A DNA stretch of 64,000 bases, from assembly GCF_014650595.1 (NCBI RefSeq), contig NZ_BMVG01000023.1:50652-114651 (forward strand), read 5' to 3'. Every line of letters begins with the position of its first letter. The stretch's first letter is position 1. Of the stretch, positions 16,648 through 25,417 are shown piece by piece. A model generated the notes under the pieces. The model made no database searches. It was not told the origin of the DNA and saw only the letters and a program-made list of their open reading frames with translations. Source of the stretch: Streptomyces alanosinicus (GTDB lineage: Bacteria; Actinomycetota; Actinomycetes; Streptomycetales; Streptomycetaceae). A program made the position numbers and the translations under genes.

Positions 16648-17799
16648 TCATCCGGTCCGGGTCCGTCCTTGCCTGCGGTATCCGTCCAGGACGTCCTGGC
16701 GGAGCAGGTATCCGAATCCGGCAGACTCCAGGCGCAGCCCCAGCTGGGCCTCCTTGATGCCAAGATCGGCCGCGGTGTGCGCCAGGTGCCAGTCGTTGGC
16801 GGCAAGTCTGCTGAGCAGATGACCGCGGCGGACCTGGTTCTCCGACAGACGAAATGTCTTGAGGTAGGTGATCCTGCCTCTGTCGTCGGTGATGGCCTCA
16901 CCGATGTGGTTCTCCTGCTTGGGGCGAAAGGGCGGCAGGAAGCGGGAGAGCGTGAAGCGTCCCATCCGGTGGACCGTCTGCCAGGTGTACGCGTGCTCCA
17001 GCAGACCGGTCGCCATGGTGGTGTCGTGAAAGTGCGTCCAGGCATGTTCCTGTTCGGCGACTGCCGTGCGCAGGTGGGCCAGGGAGCGGATCCGCGCGTC
17101 GGGGATGCGGGCCCGGAAGTCCTGCACCGGCGGCATCAGCGTGGCGTAGTGGTGGATGAGTTCGCCGTACAGGTCCTGCAGGAGTGTCGAGTGGAGTGCG
17201 CGGTAGTCGTCGGGATGCGGGACCGCGAACGCGGCCGCGAGTGCGTCGGCGACGTAGACCATCACGCCGCATTGGCCGGGGTGGATCTCGAAGATGCGCA
17301 GTGCGTCGGTGAGTCCGCGTATTTCCGCGCCCACATAGGCTTCCTCGACGCGCGGGGAGAGCCCTTGGCGGATCGCACGCCGCGACCACTCCTCCCAGGC
17401 GATCGAGGGGCCGCCGAAGTGCAGTGCCAGGTAGCCCTCCAGTGCCAGGTGCATGGGGAGGAACCGCAGCCTGTCCTTGGCCTCACGGCGGGCCATTCTG
17501 CGGTGGAAGTGCAGGCCCATTGTGGCGGTGGGAGCCGGGTCGCCGTCGGCGGAAAGCTGGGTGCCGTAGGCGGCCGCCGGCGTGCCGTCACCCGTCCACG
17601 TGGCGATGAATCCGTGCGGGATGTAGGAGACATAGGCATGGCGCGAGCTGACCTCGACCAGACCGGCCGCATCGCCGTAGAGCTGCGAGCGCAGGCGGAG
17701 ATCGTCGACGGGTTCGTCACGCACGAGCGGCACGAGGCGGACGGCACCCCAAACCTGTGAGGGGCGGGTGGCCAGGCCGGTCAGGTCCAGTGTGGTCAT
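16648..17799 (-). CDS. Uncharacterised protein, possibly ARPP-2-like
   Basis: 383 residues, cytoplasmic, with conserved-looking blocks SRHAYVSYIPHGFIATWTGDG, HLALEGYLALHFGG (near 130) and a C-terminal segment RSLAHLRTAV...WTHFHDTTMATGLLEH. Each block is quoted only in part; no catalytic motif is recognised. The ATG overlaps the stop of the upstream VWA-like gene (ATGA), so the pair is translationally coupled. The pairing resembles the actinomycete genes annotated as ARG-and-rhodanese-phosphatase-associated (ARPP) proteins next to VWA or TROVE-like proteins linked to RNA repair; I recall this association but cannot verify it here. Confidence 0.6.
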   Translation of the reverse strand: MTTLDLTGLATRPSQVWGAVRLVPLVRDEPVDDLRLRSQLYGDAAGLVEVSSRHAYVSYIPHGFIATWTGDGTPAAAYGTQLSADGDPAPTATMGLHFHRRMARREAKDRLRFLPMHLALEGYLALHFGGPSIAWEEWSRRAIRQGLSPRVEEAYVGAEIRGLTDALRIFEIHPGQCGVMVYVADALAAAFAVPHPDDYRALHSTLLQDLYGELIHHYATLMPPVQDFRARIPDARIRSLAHLRTAVAEQEHAWTHFHDTTMATGLLEHAYTWQTVHRMGRFTLSRFLPPFRPKQENHIGEAITDDRGRITYLKTFRLSENQVRRGHLLSRLAANDWHLAHTAADLGIKEAQLGLRLESAGFGYLLRQDVLDGYRRQGRTRTG

Positions 17800-19235
17800 C
17801 GCGCCTCCTCCTGCTGGTGTCCGCTCAGCATTCGGGCGGCACGGGTGTCCATGTAGGTGATCAGTTCGGCCAGGCCCGTCCGGCCCTCCGCGAACTGGGC
17901 GAGTTCCACCAGCGCGGGGAGATCCTCGGCGTCGCGGATCCCCGCGGTGGGCACCGTGGCGGACAGGCGACGCACGTCGAAATCGGCCGCGTCGTAGACG
18001 GGATTGAGATGCACGATGCTGGTGCGACGCTCGGGGTCGAGCCGAGTTCGCCAGATGCGCAGCACCTCGGCGGCCAGGCCGGGAGGTGCGTTGTCCCATC
18101 CGTCGGAGACGATGACCAGCCTGGACGGTGAGGTGTCCAGCGCGTCGAGGATCCGCCGGCCCACCGGCGTCGGCCCGTACGGATAGGTCAGCAGGGCGTC
18201 GGTCCGCCCGGACGTCCACAGCCCGGTGTAGGTGCCGGCAAGGGCCGCGAGCAGATAGTGGCAGGCCAGGGCCACGGCCAGCGGTCGACGACGCTTGTGA
18301 ACCGAACCGAAGGCGGAAAAGCTGTCGTCCAGGACGGCGGTGACCTTGCCCCAGCTCCCCCGGTGGGAGCCGGCCACCCGGCCGGCGGCCGATTCCAGGG
18401 CGCGGGTCAGCTCGGCGCGTCGGCGCAGGCGGTCCTCGACCGGCAGCGAAAGCACATACGTCGCCAACCGGGTCAGCGGCATCCCGGCCAGGTCCGCCTG
18501 TATTCCTGTGGTCCCGGCCTTGTGCGCGGACTCCTGCAGCCGCAAGGTCTCCAGGCGGGTCATCCGTGGGGCTATGCGCTCCAGGAACACATCCCGGGGG
18601 ATGCCGTGCTTGGCGGCGAAGCCCTCTGCAGCCGTATAGGGCAGCTCGTACAGGGCGGCCTGCTCGTAGTGCGCACGGCGCCACGTCTCCAAGAGAGGTG
18701 TCGCGTAGTGCTTGCGGGTCAGCGGCGCGAATACGAACGCCCCCAGCTCTTCGGTGGCCGGGGCCAGGTGTGCGTGGCGAAGGGCTCGCTTGAGGCCGCT
18801 GCGGTACTTCACGGCATCGAACGCCGGGTCCGGGCGGGCGGACAGCCAGTCGCGCATGATCGCGCGGGTGCGACGGTTGTTCACGCCGGCCCGGCGCAGG
18901 GCATCGAACAGCCCGTACACGCGTTGTGGCGGCAGCGTCGCGAGACGGCACGCGATCAGTCGGCCCTCGCTGCGACGCTGGTCGGCAGTGGCCTCCCCGG
19001 CGGTCTCCAGCAGCCGTCGGATGACAAGGGCTGCGTTGTAGTCGTTGATGTCGAGCGCAAGGACACCGGCGTACAGATCACGGTAGTTCCCCAGCATGTA
19101 TGCATGGAGGAAGTCCAAGGACAGTCGTTGCTCGCCCGCGTCGCCATGAAATTCACGCTGGCCGGTGGAGGTGATCGCCGCGTTGACGAAGAGCAGCACA
19201 TCGTCGGCTGCGATGAGGTCCCCGTACGAATCCAT
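17796..19235 (-). CDS. VWA-like/TROVE-type protein
   Basis: 479 residues. The N-terminal two thirds are helical (LHAYMLGNYRDLYAGVLALD, FDALRRAGVNNRRTRAIM) and recall the HEAT-like ring of TROVE/Ro60 RNA-binding proteins. The C-terminal third has alternating beta/alpha features of a von Willebrand A fold: VTAVLDDSFSAFGSV in place of the DxSxS metal site (here DDSFS), and LVIVSDGWDNAPPG. Ro60-family proteins bind misfolded or small RNAs. Start set at ATG 19235 (MDSYGDL), preceded by GGGGAAAG; an upstream in-frame ATG lacks a site. It heads a two-gene operon with the possible ARPP-2-like protein. Confidence 0.6.
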   Translation of the reverse strand: MDSYGDLIAADDVLLFVNAAITSTGQREFHGDAGEQRLSLDFLHAYMLGNYRDLYAGVLALDINDYNAALVIRRLLETAGEATADQRRSEGRLIACRLATLPPQRVYGLFDALRRAGVNNRRTRAIMRDWLSARPDPAFDAVKYRSGLKRALRHAHLAPATEELGAFVFAPLTRKHYATPLLETWRRAHYEQAALYELPYTAAEGFAAKHGIPRDVFLERIAPRMTRLETLRLQESAHKAGTTGIQADLAGMPLTRLATYVLSLPVEDRLRRRAELTRALESAAGRVAGSHRGSWGKVTAVLDDSFSAFGSVHKRRRPLAVALACHYLLAALAGTYTGLWTSGRTDALLTYPYGPTPVGRRILDALDTSPSRLVIVSDGWDNAPPGLAAEVLRIWRTRLDPERRTSIVHLNPVYDAADFDVRRLSATVPTAGIRDAEDLPALVELAQFAEGRTGLAELITYMDTRAARMLSGHQQEEAR

Positions 19236-19397
19236 CCGATTCTTTCCCCATAGGCGTGGATGCCGGCCGGGGAATGGGGGCACGAGCTGCGAATCATTGC
19301 TTCAGAGGCAGGTTCCGGAAGTCGCACCGGAGTCCCGCGGCCGGCCACAAGACCGTAACAGAGCAGGCCACAAGCCCTCTACTGAGATACTCCGGGC

Positions 19398-19931
19398 ATG
19401 GATGCCGGGGTGACGGGGATCGGGGTGCAATCGGACGTGGCGGTACCTGCACGGGCCAGGTCGGCGCATGCCGCGGGCTGGGTGCTGCGTTCTGCGGCCG
19501 CAGCGGACATCGAGGTGATCGCGGAGCTGCGGGCCACGGTCATGCGTGCGGACTTGGAACGCCTCGGACGCTACGACGAGCACCGGGTGCGGCAACGGCT
19601 GCGGGATTCCTTCTCCACACAGCACACGTCGATCATCATCGTCGACGGCGAACTTGCAGGATGCATCACGGTCCGGCCCGCCGAAGGCAGGCAGTGGCTG
19701 GAGCACTTCTATCTTGCTCGGCACCATCAGGGCCGAGGACTCGGATCCGCTGTCTTGCGCACGGTGCTGGAGCGGACGGACGCGCAGGGCATGACCGTGG
19801 GTCTGAACGTCTTGCAGGGCAGTGCTGCCCGTCGACTCTACGAGCGCCACGGATTCGTCGTGGAAGCCCAGGACCCGATCGACGTCTTCATGGTGCGCCC
19901 GCCCGGTGAGAGCACCGCTGCGAAAGCCTGA
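19398..19931 (+). CDS. GNAT family N-acetyltransferase
   Basis: 177 residues with a complete GNAT fold: LRSAAAADIEVIAELR at the start of the domain, the central strand and LEHFYLARHHQGRGLGSAVL, where HHQGRGLG is the acetyl-CoA pyrophosphate loop (Q/R-x-x-G-x-G/A), and a C-terminal NVLQGSAARRLYERHGF typical of the family. The first 30 residues are extra and poorly ordered. Substrate unknown. It is divergent from the VWA-like operon. The 246 bases after it hold only a short stretch of degraded coding sequence on the plus strand (reading VREAVCYDRLADDG) and no gene. Confidence 0.85.
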   Translation: MDAGVTGIGVQSDVAVPARARSAHAAGWVLRSAAAADIEVIAELRATVMRADLERLGRYDEHRVRQRLRDSFSTQHTSIIIVDGELAGCITVRPAEGRQWLEHFYLARHHQGRGLGSAVLRTVLERTDAQGMTVGLNVLQGSAARRLYERHGFVVEAQDPIDVFMVRPPGESTAAKA

Positions 19932-20177
19932 CCCGCGGCAGCAGCACGCCTCGACTTCGTCCGCGAGGCCGTCTGCTACGACCGCCTCGCTGATGACGGC
20001 GTCCGGGTCTTCAACGTCGTAACCGGCCAGGTGGCACTGCCGCAACGGGGAACACGATGGCCGTGCCAAGGGCTGCGGGTCGCTTCCATCTCAGCAGGTC
20101 CGGGTGTCACGGATGCTCCGGGCCCTGGCTTGTCCTGGTTCAACGCTGGGGGACGGCCGTGGCCGCCGGCCTCCCGA

Positions 20178-21089
20178 TCACCGGGGCGGTGTGTATCCGC
20201 GCGTGTCGACGAAGTCGTGGGTGAGCCGGGTGAAGGCGCGTGAGGCGGCGCTTCGGTAGGCGCCTTCGCGTTGCAGGAGGGTGACGCTGCGGGCCGGCAG
20301 GGGCGGTTCCAGGGGGACGGGGGCGAGGTGGGGATGGTCGTGGGTGATCGCGTCGGGCAGGACGGTGGCCAGACCCGTGCGCTGGACGATTTCGGTGAGG
20401 GCCTGGATGGAGTTGGCCTCGACCGCGATGCGCGGGGCGAGGCCGTGGCCGGTGAGGTAGGCGTCGATATGCCGACGGGTGGCGAAGTCACCGCTGAGCA
20501 GCGCCAGTTGCCGGTCGGCCAGGGCCCGGACGGGCAGCGGCTCTGACGGCGTCGTCCGGGTGGGCCGGCTGCCGGTGACAAGGCTGAGGGTTTCGGTGAA
20601 CAGCGGGGTGGCGGTGATGCCGGGGAGGTGCGGGGCGGCGACGGCGATGCCGACGTCGAGGTCGTCGGCGAGCAGCCCTGCCTCGATACGTTCCTGAGCC
20701 ATCTCCAGCAGGGTCAGGCTGACCCCGGGGTGGCGCGTGTGGAGCTCTGCGGCGAGCGGTCCGATGAGGTAGGCGGTGAAGGTGGGGGTGAACGCGAGCC
20801 GCAGGTGGCCGAGGGAGAGGTCCTGGACGTCGTGGACGGCACGTTCGGCGGCGGCCAGGTCGCGCAGGGCGCGCCGGGCATGGGCGGCGTAGACCTCGCC
20901 TGCGTCGGTGAGCCGCACGGTGCGACCGGTGCGGTCCAGCAACTGCACACCGAGGGTGCGTTCGAGCTGTTTGATCTGCTGGGACAGGGTGGGCTGGGAG
21001 ATATGCAGGTCTTCGGCGGCGCGGGTGAAGTTGCCGTGTCCGGCCACGGCGAGGAGATAGCGCAGGTGACGCAGTTCCAGAGCGGCCAT
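20178..21089 (-). CDS. cynR: LysR-type regulator of the cyanate operon
   Basis: 303 residues. The N-terminal winged helix reads LRHLRYLLAVAGHGNFTRAA and SQPTLSQQIKQLE, the LysR DNA-binding signature; the rest is the periplasmic-binding-like effector domain. Start set at ATG 21089 (MAALELRH), since the upstream in-frame codons lie in the operator region. It is divergent from carbonic anhydrase and cyanase, the same arrangement as CynR with cynTS in other bacteria, where cyanate is the inducer. The gene name is therefore given by context as well as by family. Confidence 0.85.
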   Translation of the reverse strand: MAALELRHLRYLLAVAGHGNFTRAAEDLHISQPTLSQQIKQLERTLGVQLLDRTGRTVRLTDAGEVYAAHARRALRDLAAAERAVHDVQDLSLGHLRLAFTPTFTAYLIGPLAAELHTRHPGVSLTLLEMAQERIEAGLLADDLDVGIAVAAPHLPGITATPLFTETLSLVTGSRPTRTTPSEPLPVRALADRQLALLSGDFATRRHIDAYLTGHGLAPRIAVEANSIQALTEIVQRTGLATVLPDAITHDHPHLAPVPLEPPLPARSVTLLQREGAYRSAASRAFTRLTHDFVDTRGYTPPR

Positions 21090-21097
21090 GACCACGA

Positions 21098-21159
21098 CTA
21101 TAGACAACTATAGATGCACTCAATAGCACTCATGCATATCAACTCTTGGACACTATAGA
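21098..21159. promoter_or_regulatory. Candidate CynR operator: three CTATAGA copies
   Basis: CTATAGA occurs at 21098-21104, 21108-21114 and 21153-21159 in the 135-base gap between cynR and cynT. The palindromic CTATAG cores are 10 and 45 bases apart. AT-rich repeated sites between divergent LysR regulator and target genes are the usual recognition and activation boxes. Confidence 0.55.
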
Positions 21160-21224
21160 CGCAGGTCATGCATGGTGGATTTGGCCGGCCCACCGAGGCA
21201 GGCAGCCACCGAAGGGAGTGACCC

Positions 21225-21830
21225 ATGCCCGACCTCGCCGACGGCATCGCCCGTTTCCAGCAGGACGTCTTCCCGGCCAAGGCGGACCTCTTCGCCCACT
21301 TGGCCGGGCACCACAGGCCGCACACGCTGTTCATCGGCTGCTCCGACGCCCGCGTCGTACCGGAGCTGATCACCCAGGGCGAGCCGGGTGAGCTCTTCGT
21401 CATCCGCACCGCCGGCAACCTCGTCCCCGCCTACACCCCCGGCGCCAACGGGGTGACGGCGAGCATCGAGTACGCCGTCGCCGTCCTGGGCGTCTCCGAC
21501 ATCGTCGTCTGCGGGCACTCCGCCTGCGGCGCGATGACCGCCCTGGCCGAAGGCCACGACCTCAGTGACGCGCCGGTGGTCGCCGGCTGGCTGCGGCACG
21601 CGGACGCCGCCCTGGCCCGCATCGCCGGCATGGCGACAGGCCCGCAGAAGCTGGTGGCCCTGGTCCAGCAGAACGTGTACGCGCAGCTGGCGAACCTGGC
21701 CACCCACCCCTCGGTCGCCCGGGCGCTGGCGGAGAGGACGGTGACGCTGCACGGCTGGGTCTTCGACATCGCCACCGGGCACGTCGAAGCACTCGATACC
21801 GCCGGCACGGGCACCGCACTCGCGTCCTGA
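21225..21830 (+). CDS. cynT: Beta-class carbonic anhydrase
   Basis: 201 residues. Zinc ligands are visible: C39 in GCSDAR, and H98 and C101 in CGHSACGAM; D41-R43 form the conserved activating dyad. It hydrates CO2 to bicarbonate. In cyanate operons this keeps up the bicarbonate that cyanase consumes and that would otherwise be lost as CO2. GGGAGTGACC precedes the ATG. It is followed after 141 bases by cyanase on the same strand and is divergent from the LysR regulator. Confidence 0.92.
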   Translation: MPDLADGIARFQQDVFPAKADLFAHLAGHHRPHTLFIGCSDARVVPELITQGEPGELFVIRTAGNLVPAYTPGANGVTASIEYAVAVLGVSDIVVCGHSACGAMTALAEGHDLSDAPVVAGWLRHADAALARIAGMATGPQKLVALVQQNVYAQLANLATHPSVARALAERTVTLHGWVFDIATGHVEALDTAGTGTALAS

Positions 21831-21971
21831 CCAAGGCCCGGCCCGAACCCCTGTCCCTGAGCCGTTGACACGGTCCCGCGCGCAGCGTGGCGTCCGGGAC
21901 CGCCACCCCCGAAACCCGCCGTTCCGCTTCTTCCCGCGCGGAAAGGCACCCCAGAAGAAGGAGCCACTCTC

Positions 21972-22442
21972 ATGGCGCACGCCCAGTTCGACCCCGCCGC
22001 CCGCCAGGCCCTGGCCGCTCAGGCCGTGGAGGCCAAGACCCGCAAGGACCTCTCCTGGCAGCAGATCGCCGACGTCTCCGGTCTGTCGGTGGCCTTCACC
22101 ACCGCATCCGTCCTCGGTCAGCACGCCCTGCCCGAGGCGTCCGCGAAGGCCGTCGCCGGGCTGCTGGGTCTGGACGAGGACGCGGTGATGCTGCTGCAGA
22201 CCATCCCCACCCGTGGCTCGATTCCCGGCGGCATACCCACCGACCCGACCATCTACCGCTTCCACGAGATGCTCCAGGTCTACGGCACCACCCTCAAGGC
22301 GCTGGTCCACGAGCAGTTCGGGGACGGCATCATCTCCGCGATCAACTTCAAGCTGGACGTGAAGAAGGTCGCCGACCCCGAGGGCGGCGAGCGCGCCGTC
22401 ATCACCCTGGACGGCAAGTACCTGCCGACCAAGCCGTTCTGA
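21972..22442 (+). CDS. cynS: Cyanate hydratase (cyanase)
   Basis: 156 residues, the standard length. The catalytic triad falls at the same numbers as in the E. coli enzyme: R96, E99 and S122 (YRFHEM and GDGIISAINF). It converts cyanate and bicarbonate to ammonia and CO2 via carbamate. The N-terminal half is the helical, HTH-like domain and the C-terminal half the catalytic domain of the decameric enzyme. It is the last gene of the cynTS operon; a perfect palindrome 17 bases after its stop should terminate transcription. Confidence 0.97.
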   Translation: MAHAQFDPAARQALAAQAVEAKTRKDLSWQQIADVSGLSVAFTTASVLGQHALPEASAKAVAGLLGLDEDAVMLLQTIPTRGSIPGGIPTDPTIYRFHEMLQVYGTTLKALVHEQFGDGIISAINFKLDVKKVADPEGGERAVITLDGKYLPTKPF

Positions 22443-22458
22443 CCCGTGCGGCACGCAT

Positions 22459-22486
22459 GACACCGGTGCGGGCCCGCACCGGTGTC
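22459..22486 (+). terminator. Terminator after cynS
   Basis: A perfect 28-base palindrome, arms GACACCGGTGCGGG and its complement, 17 bases after the cyanase stop. As is common in Streptomyces there is no T-run. Confidence 0.7.
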
Positions 22487-22644
22487 GCCGGCGGCGAAAC
22501 CCGCCAACGTTCCGGTTGTCGTGGTTTCGTCCCAAAGACCTGCCGGCCGGCTTGACGAAGCAACCTTTGGCTCGGCACACCCATCAGACGGGACGGAACT
22601 GACCTTCTTGCCCCCTTTGGGGCAGTGCCAGCCGGAGCCGCAAG

Positions 22645-23754
22645 ATGAGAAACCGATCCGCCGGGGTCCACCGGTCCCGTGGCCGGCGCCGTGCGTCCCG
22701 TGCCCGTCGCTCGATCATCGGGGCGGTGTCCGTGGCCACGCTCGGGCTGGTCGCCTGGCAGGTGATGAGCCACTACGAGATCCCGCCGTTCACGGACAAG
22801 GGCGCCCCCGTCACCTACGACCAGGCCGGCGGCACGCAGCACGGGAAGAGCGCGAAGACCGCCGCCGGCTCCAGGACGCTGATGCCCACAGGCCCCAAGG
22901 CCGAGTTCAGGAACGTCAAGACCCTGAGCGACGGCACCCATGTCAGCGTCGTCACCCTGGACGGGCCGAAGTCCGGGTTCAAGGGCAAGGTGTGGGTCTG
23001 GGCGCCCAAGGAGTACCAGGACGCGAAGTTCGCCACGAGCGGCTTCCCTGTGATGATCGCCCTGCCCGGCGGTCCCGGCAACGACAGCAACTACTGGTCG
23101 GTGGGCGAGTTCGGCCCGGACGGGCTCTCGCTGGAGAAGAGCATCTCCACATGGTACGAGGAGGGCAGGAGCAAGCCCTTCCTGCTGGCCATGCCGATCC
23201 TCAATCCGGGACCGGACACACACGGCATCTACTGGGATGCCAGTGACATTCCCAACCAGCCGAAGATGGGCACATGGCTGACGGAGGACGTCCCGGATCT
23301 GATGAAGGCCAACTTCCGCACCATCAAGGACCGTGCGGGCTGGAGCTACATGGGTTCCTCCACCGGCGGCTTCGCGAGCCTGAAGGCCGTCCTGAAGTAC
23401 CCCGACAAGTTCAAGACCGCCATCGCCAACGGCCCCGACATCGTCCCCGACTCCCCGCTGTGGAGGGGCCACGAGAAGGAAATGCAGGAGAACAACCCCA
23501 AGGTGCTGGCCAAGCGGCTGGCGGCCGCCAAGGGGCCGGACGTCTACGTCGCGTTCCAGGTCGGCACGAAGGAGAACGCCGCGACCATCAGCGCCGTCAA
23601 GAACTTCATGGCCACCTACGGCAAGGGCCCGGTCCACACCAGGCTGTGGGAGATACCCGACGGCACCCACAACGGCGCCACCTACCTGAAGAAGATGGAG
23701 GGGCCCATGCAGTGGATCAGCGAACAGATGGAGGGCCCCACGCCGTCTTCCTGA
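22645..23754 (+). CDS. Membrane-anchored or secreted esterase-like alpha/beta hydrolase
   Basis: 369 residues. An Arg-rich N-terminus is followed by one hydrophobic helix (residues 24-42, IIGAVSVATLGLVAWQV), so the protein is exported and probably anchored. The rest resembles the esterase D/antigen 85 group of alpha/beta hydrolases: an ALPGGPG turn, the nucleophile elbow GSSTGGF near 238, and a C-terminal DGTHNGATY histidine region. The elbow is G-S-S-T-G-G, a minor variant of GxSxG. Substrate unknown; lipid or ester transfer at the cell surface is likely. GGAG precedes the ATG. Confidence 0.8.
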   Translation: MRNRSAGVHRSRGRRRASRARRSIIGAVSVATLGLVAWQVMSHYEIPPFTDKGAPVTYDQAGGTQHGKSAKTAAGSRTLMPTGPKAEFRNVKTLSDGTHVSVVTLDGPKSGFKGKVWVWAPKEYQDAKFATSGFPVMIALPGGPGNDSNYWSVGEFGPDGLSLEKSISTWYEEGRSKPFLLAMPILNPGPDTHGIYWDASDIPNQPKMGTWLTEDVPDLMKANFRTIKDRAGWSYMGSSTGGFASLKAVLKYPDKFKTAIANGPDIVPDSPLWRGHEKEMQENNPKVLAKRLAAAKGPDVYVAFQVGTKENAATISAVKNFMATYGKGPVHTRLWEIPDGTHNGATYLKKMEGPMQWISEQMEGPTPSS

Positions 23755-23811
23755 GTCAGGGACCGGTCCACCGGCAAGCCATCGGGACGCATACGGCGGC
23801 CTGTGGAGCAT

Positions 23812-23834
23812 GGCTCGTCTTCGAGGACGAAGCC
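23812..23834. terminator. Possible shared terminator
   Basis: GGCTCGTC-TTCGAG-GACGAAGCC forms an imperfect stem with one bulged A between the convergent esterase and monooxygenase genes. Confidence 0.35.
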
Positions 23835-23865
23835 GGGCACGGCGGCGGGTGTCCTGTACGTCGGT

Positions 23866-25302
23866 TCAGCGGGGCTCGCCGAACCAGCGGACGAGCGCCG
23901 GTTCCAGGTCATCCGCGCCGGCCCAACACACATAACCGTCCGGCCGTATGAGCATCGGCTCGGTGTCGGCGCCCTGGCCCGCCCGGTCCACCCGCTCCGA
24001 CCAGGGACCGGCGATCCCAGCGAATGTGTCGGCCGGGTCCAGCAGGATGCCGTGCCCGGAACGCAGCAGTTCGTGCACCCGGGCCGGGCCCAGGTCCAGA
24101 TCCGGTGCGGGCCGGCCGACGAGCGGATGGGTTTCGGTGCCCGGCATCGGATAGCGGATGGCCATCCCGGACATCAGGTCGGCGAGATGGTGCTGGACAT
24201 CCGGGAGTTGGGCCATGGCCGTGAAGATCTCCCGAGCGGCGAGCACGTCCGGATCGCGGGTGCCGGCCCAGTCCATCAGCAGGCTCTGTGCCCGGACATT
24301 GCGCAATACGGCGGCCCCGGCCGGATGCCGCTCCGTGTGGTACGTGTCGAGCAGGTTCTCCGGCGCCCAGCCGTGCACGGCGGCACCGAGCTTCCAACCG
24401 AGGTTGAGCGCGTCCTGCATCCCGGTGTTCATGCCCTGTGCGCCGAGCGGAAGGTGGACATGAGCGGCATCGCCCGCCAGGAACACCCGCCCGTGCCGAT
24501 ACCGCTCGACCTGCCGTGACGCGTTGGTGATACGGCGGGCATAGCGCAGTTCGAGCAGGTGCACCCGGGTTCCGAACACGGTGCTCAAGCCGTGGCGGAT
24601 TTCGTCCTCGGTGACCAGGATATCCCTCGGCAGAGACCGGCCCGGCCCGCCGAGGACCAGTCGGCGCAGCCGCCTGCCCTGCGGATCGGTGCCGAGCGGG
24701 AACAGCGCCGCCCAGTGCCCGTCCTCGTTCCAGGTGTGCGACGCGGACGGGTCGACGCCGCTCAGCCGCACGTCGGCGGAGATGATCGTCAACGTACCCG
24801 GCTGACCGGGAAACCCGGCCCGCAGCAGGGACCGCACGGTGCTGTGGGCGCCGTCGGCGGCGACGAGGTAACGGGAGCGGAGGGTGACACCGTTGGCGAA
24901 GGCCACGGCGACCCCGTTGTCGTCCTGGGCGAGGCCGACCAGTTCGTGGTCCCTGCGGGCGTGGAGACCGTGCGCGGCGAGATGCCGCTCGAAGAATCCC
25001 TCGATCACCACCTGTGGCACGGACCGCCATGGCAGACGGTGCCGGTCGGAGTGGAGCGGGAGTGGGATACCGGCGAAGTGGCCGGTGGTGACGGGGTGAT
25101 CTCCGGTGGCCAGCAAAGGCTCCAGCAGTCCTCGCTGGTCGAGCGCCTCCAGTGTGCGGGACTGCACGCCGCCTGCCTTGGACAGGTCGCTGCGCTGCGA
25201 CAGCTTGTCGACCAGCACAGTCGACACCCCCGCCATCAGCAGCTCGTTGGCCAGCGTCATTCCGGTCGGGCCGGCGCCGACGATGAGCACATCGGTGTCC
25301 AC
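23866..25302 (-). CDS. FAD-dependent aromatic monooxygenase
   Basis: 478 residues of the group A flavoprotein hydroxylase family (PheA/TfdB/Rox-like). The dinucleotide motif VGAGPTGMTLA is at residues 7-17, the DG-type motif VAADGAHSTVR near 150-160, and the second FAD motif FLAGDAAHVHLPLGAQGMN near 280. The C-terminal 110 residues are the thioredoxin-like domain of this subfamily. Such enzymes hydroxylate phenols, polyketides or antibiotics using NAD(P)H and O2. The gene is divergent from an Lrp-type regulator with a 115-base gap, so the regulator probably controls it. Substrate unknown. Confidence 0.88.
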   Translation of the reverse strand: MDTDVLIVGAGPTGMTLANELLMAGVSTVLVDKLSQRSDLSKAGGVQSRTLEALDQRGLLEPLLATGDHPVTTGHFAGIPLPLHSDRHRLPWRSVPQVVIEGFFERHLAAHGLHARRDHELVGLAQDDNGVAVAFANGVTLRSRYLVAADGAHSTVRSLLRAGFPGQPGTLTIISADVRLSGVDPSASHTWNEDGHWAALFPLGTDPQGRRLRRLVLGGPGRSLPRDILVTEDEIRHGLSTVFGTRVHLLELRYARRITNASRQVERYRHGRVFLAGDAAHVHLPLGAQGMNTGMQDALNLGWKLGAAVHGWAPENLLDTYHTERHPAGAAVLRNVRAQSLLMDWAGTRDPDVLAAREIFTAMAQLPDVQHHLADLMSGMAIRYPMPGTETHPLVGRPAPDLDLGPARVHELLRSGHGILLDPADTFAGIAGPWSERVDRAGQGADTEPMLIRPDGYVCWAGADDLEPALVRWFGEPR

Positions 25303-25381
25303 GGGCTCTCCTCTGTCTGTGTCGATCAGGACAGAAGCAACGCTCCGCCGGCCGAGCCGCCCGAGCGAGAAACCAGCTCGA

Positions 25382-25410
25382 TTGTGCTGATATCTGACAC
25401 CGTCTAACCT
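25382..25410 (+). promoter_or_regulatory. Promoter for a leaderless Lrp-type regulator mRNA
   Basis: TTGTGC at 25382-25387 and TAACCT at 25405-25410 are 17 bases apart. The -10 ends seven bases before the GTG at 25418, so the transcript should begin at the start codon. No ribosome site is present, consistent with leaderless translation. Confidence 0.5.
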
Positions 25411-25417
25411 CAGCGCG

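Noticed and set aside
15823..17760. 645-residue forward frame
   Set aside because: Antisense to three supported genes, Arg/Gly/Pro-rich, with no start site or motif.
17800..18951. Upstream half of a 767-residue reverse frame
   Set aside because: Only the part from 17799 downward is a real protein; the rest is another frame of the VWA-like gene.
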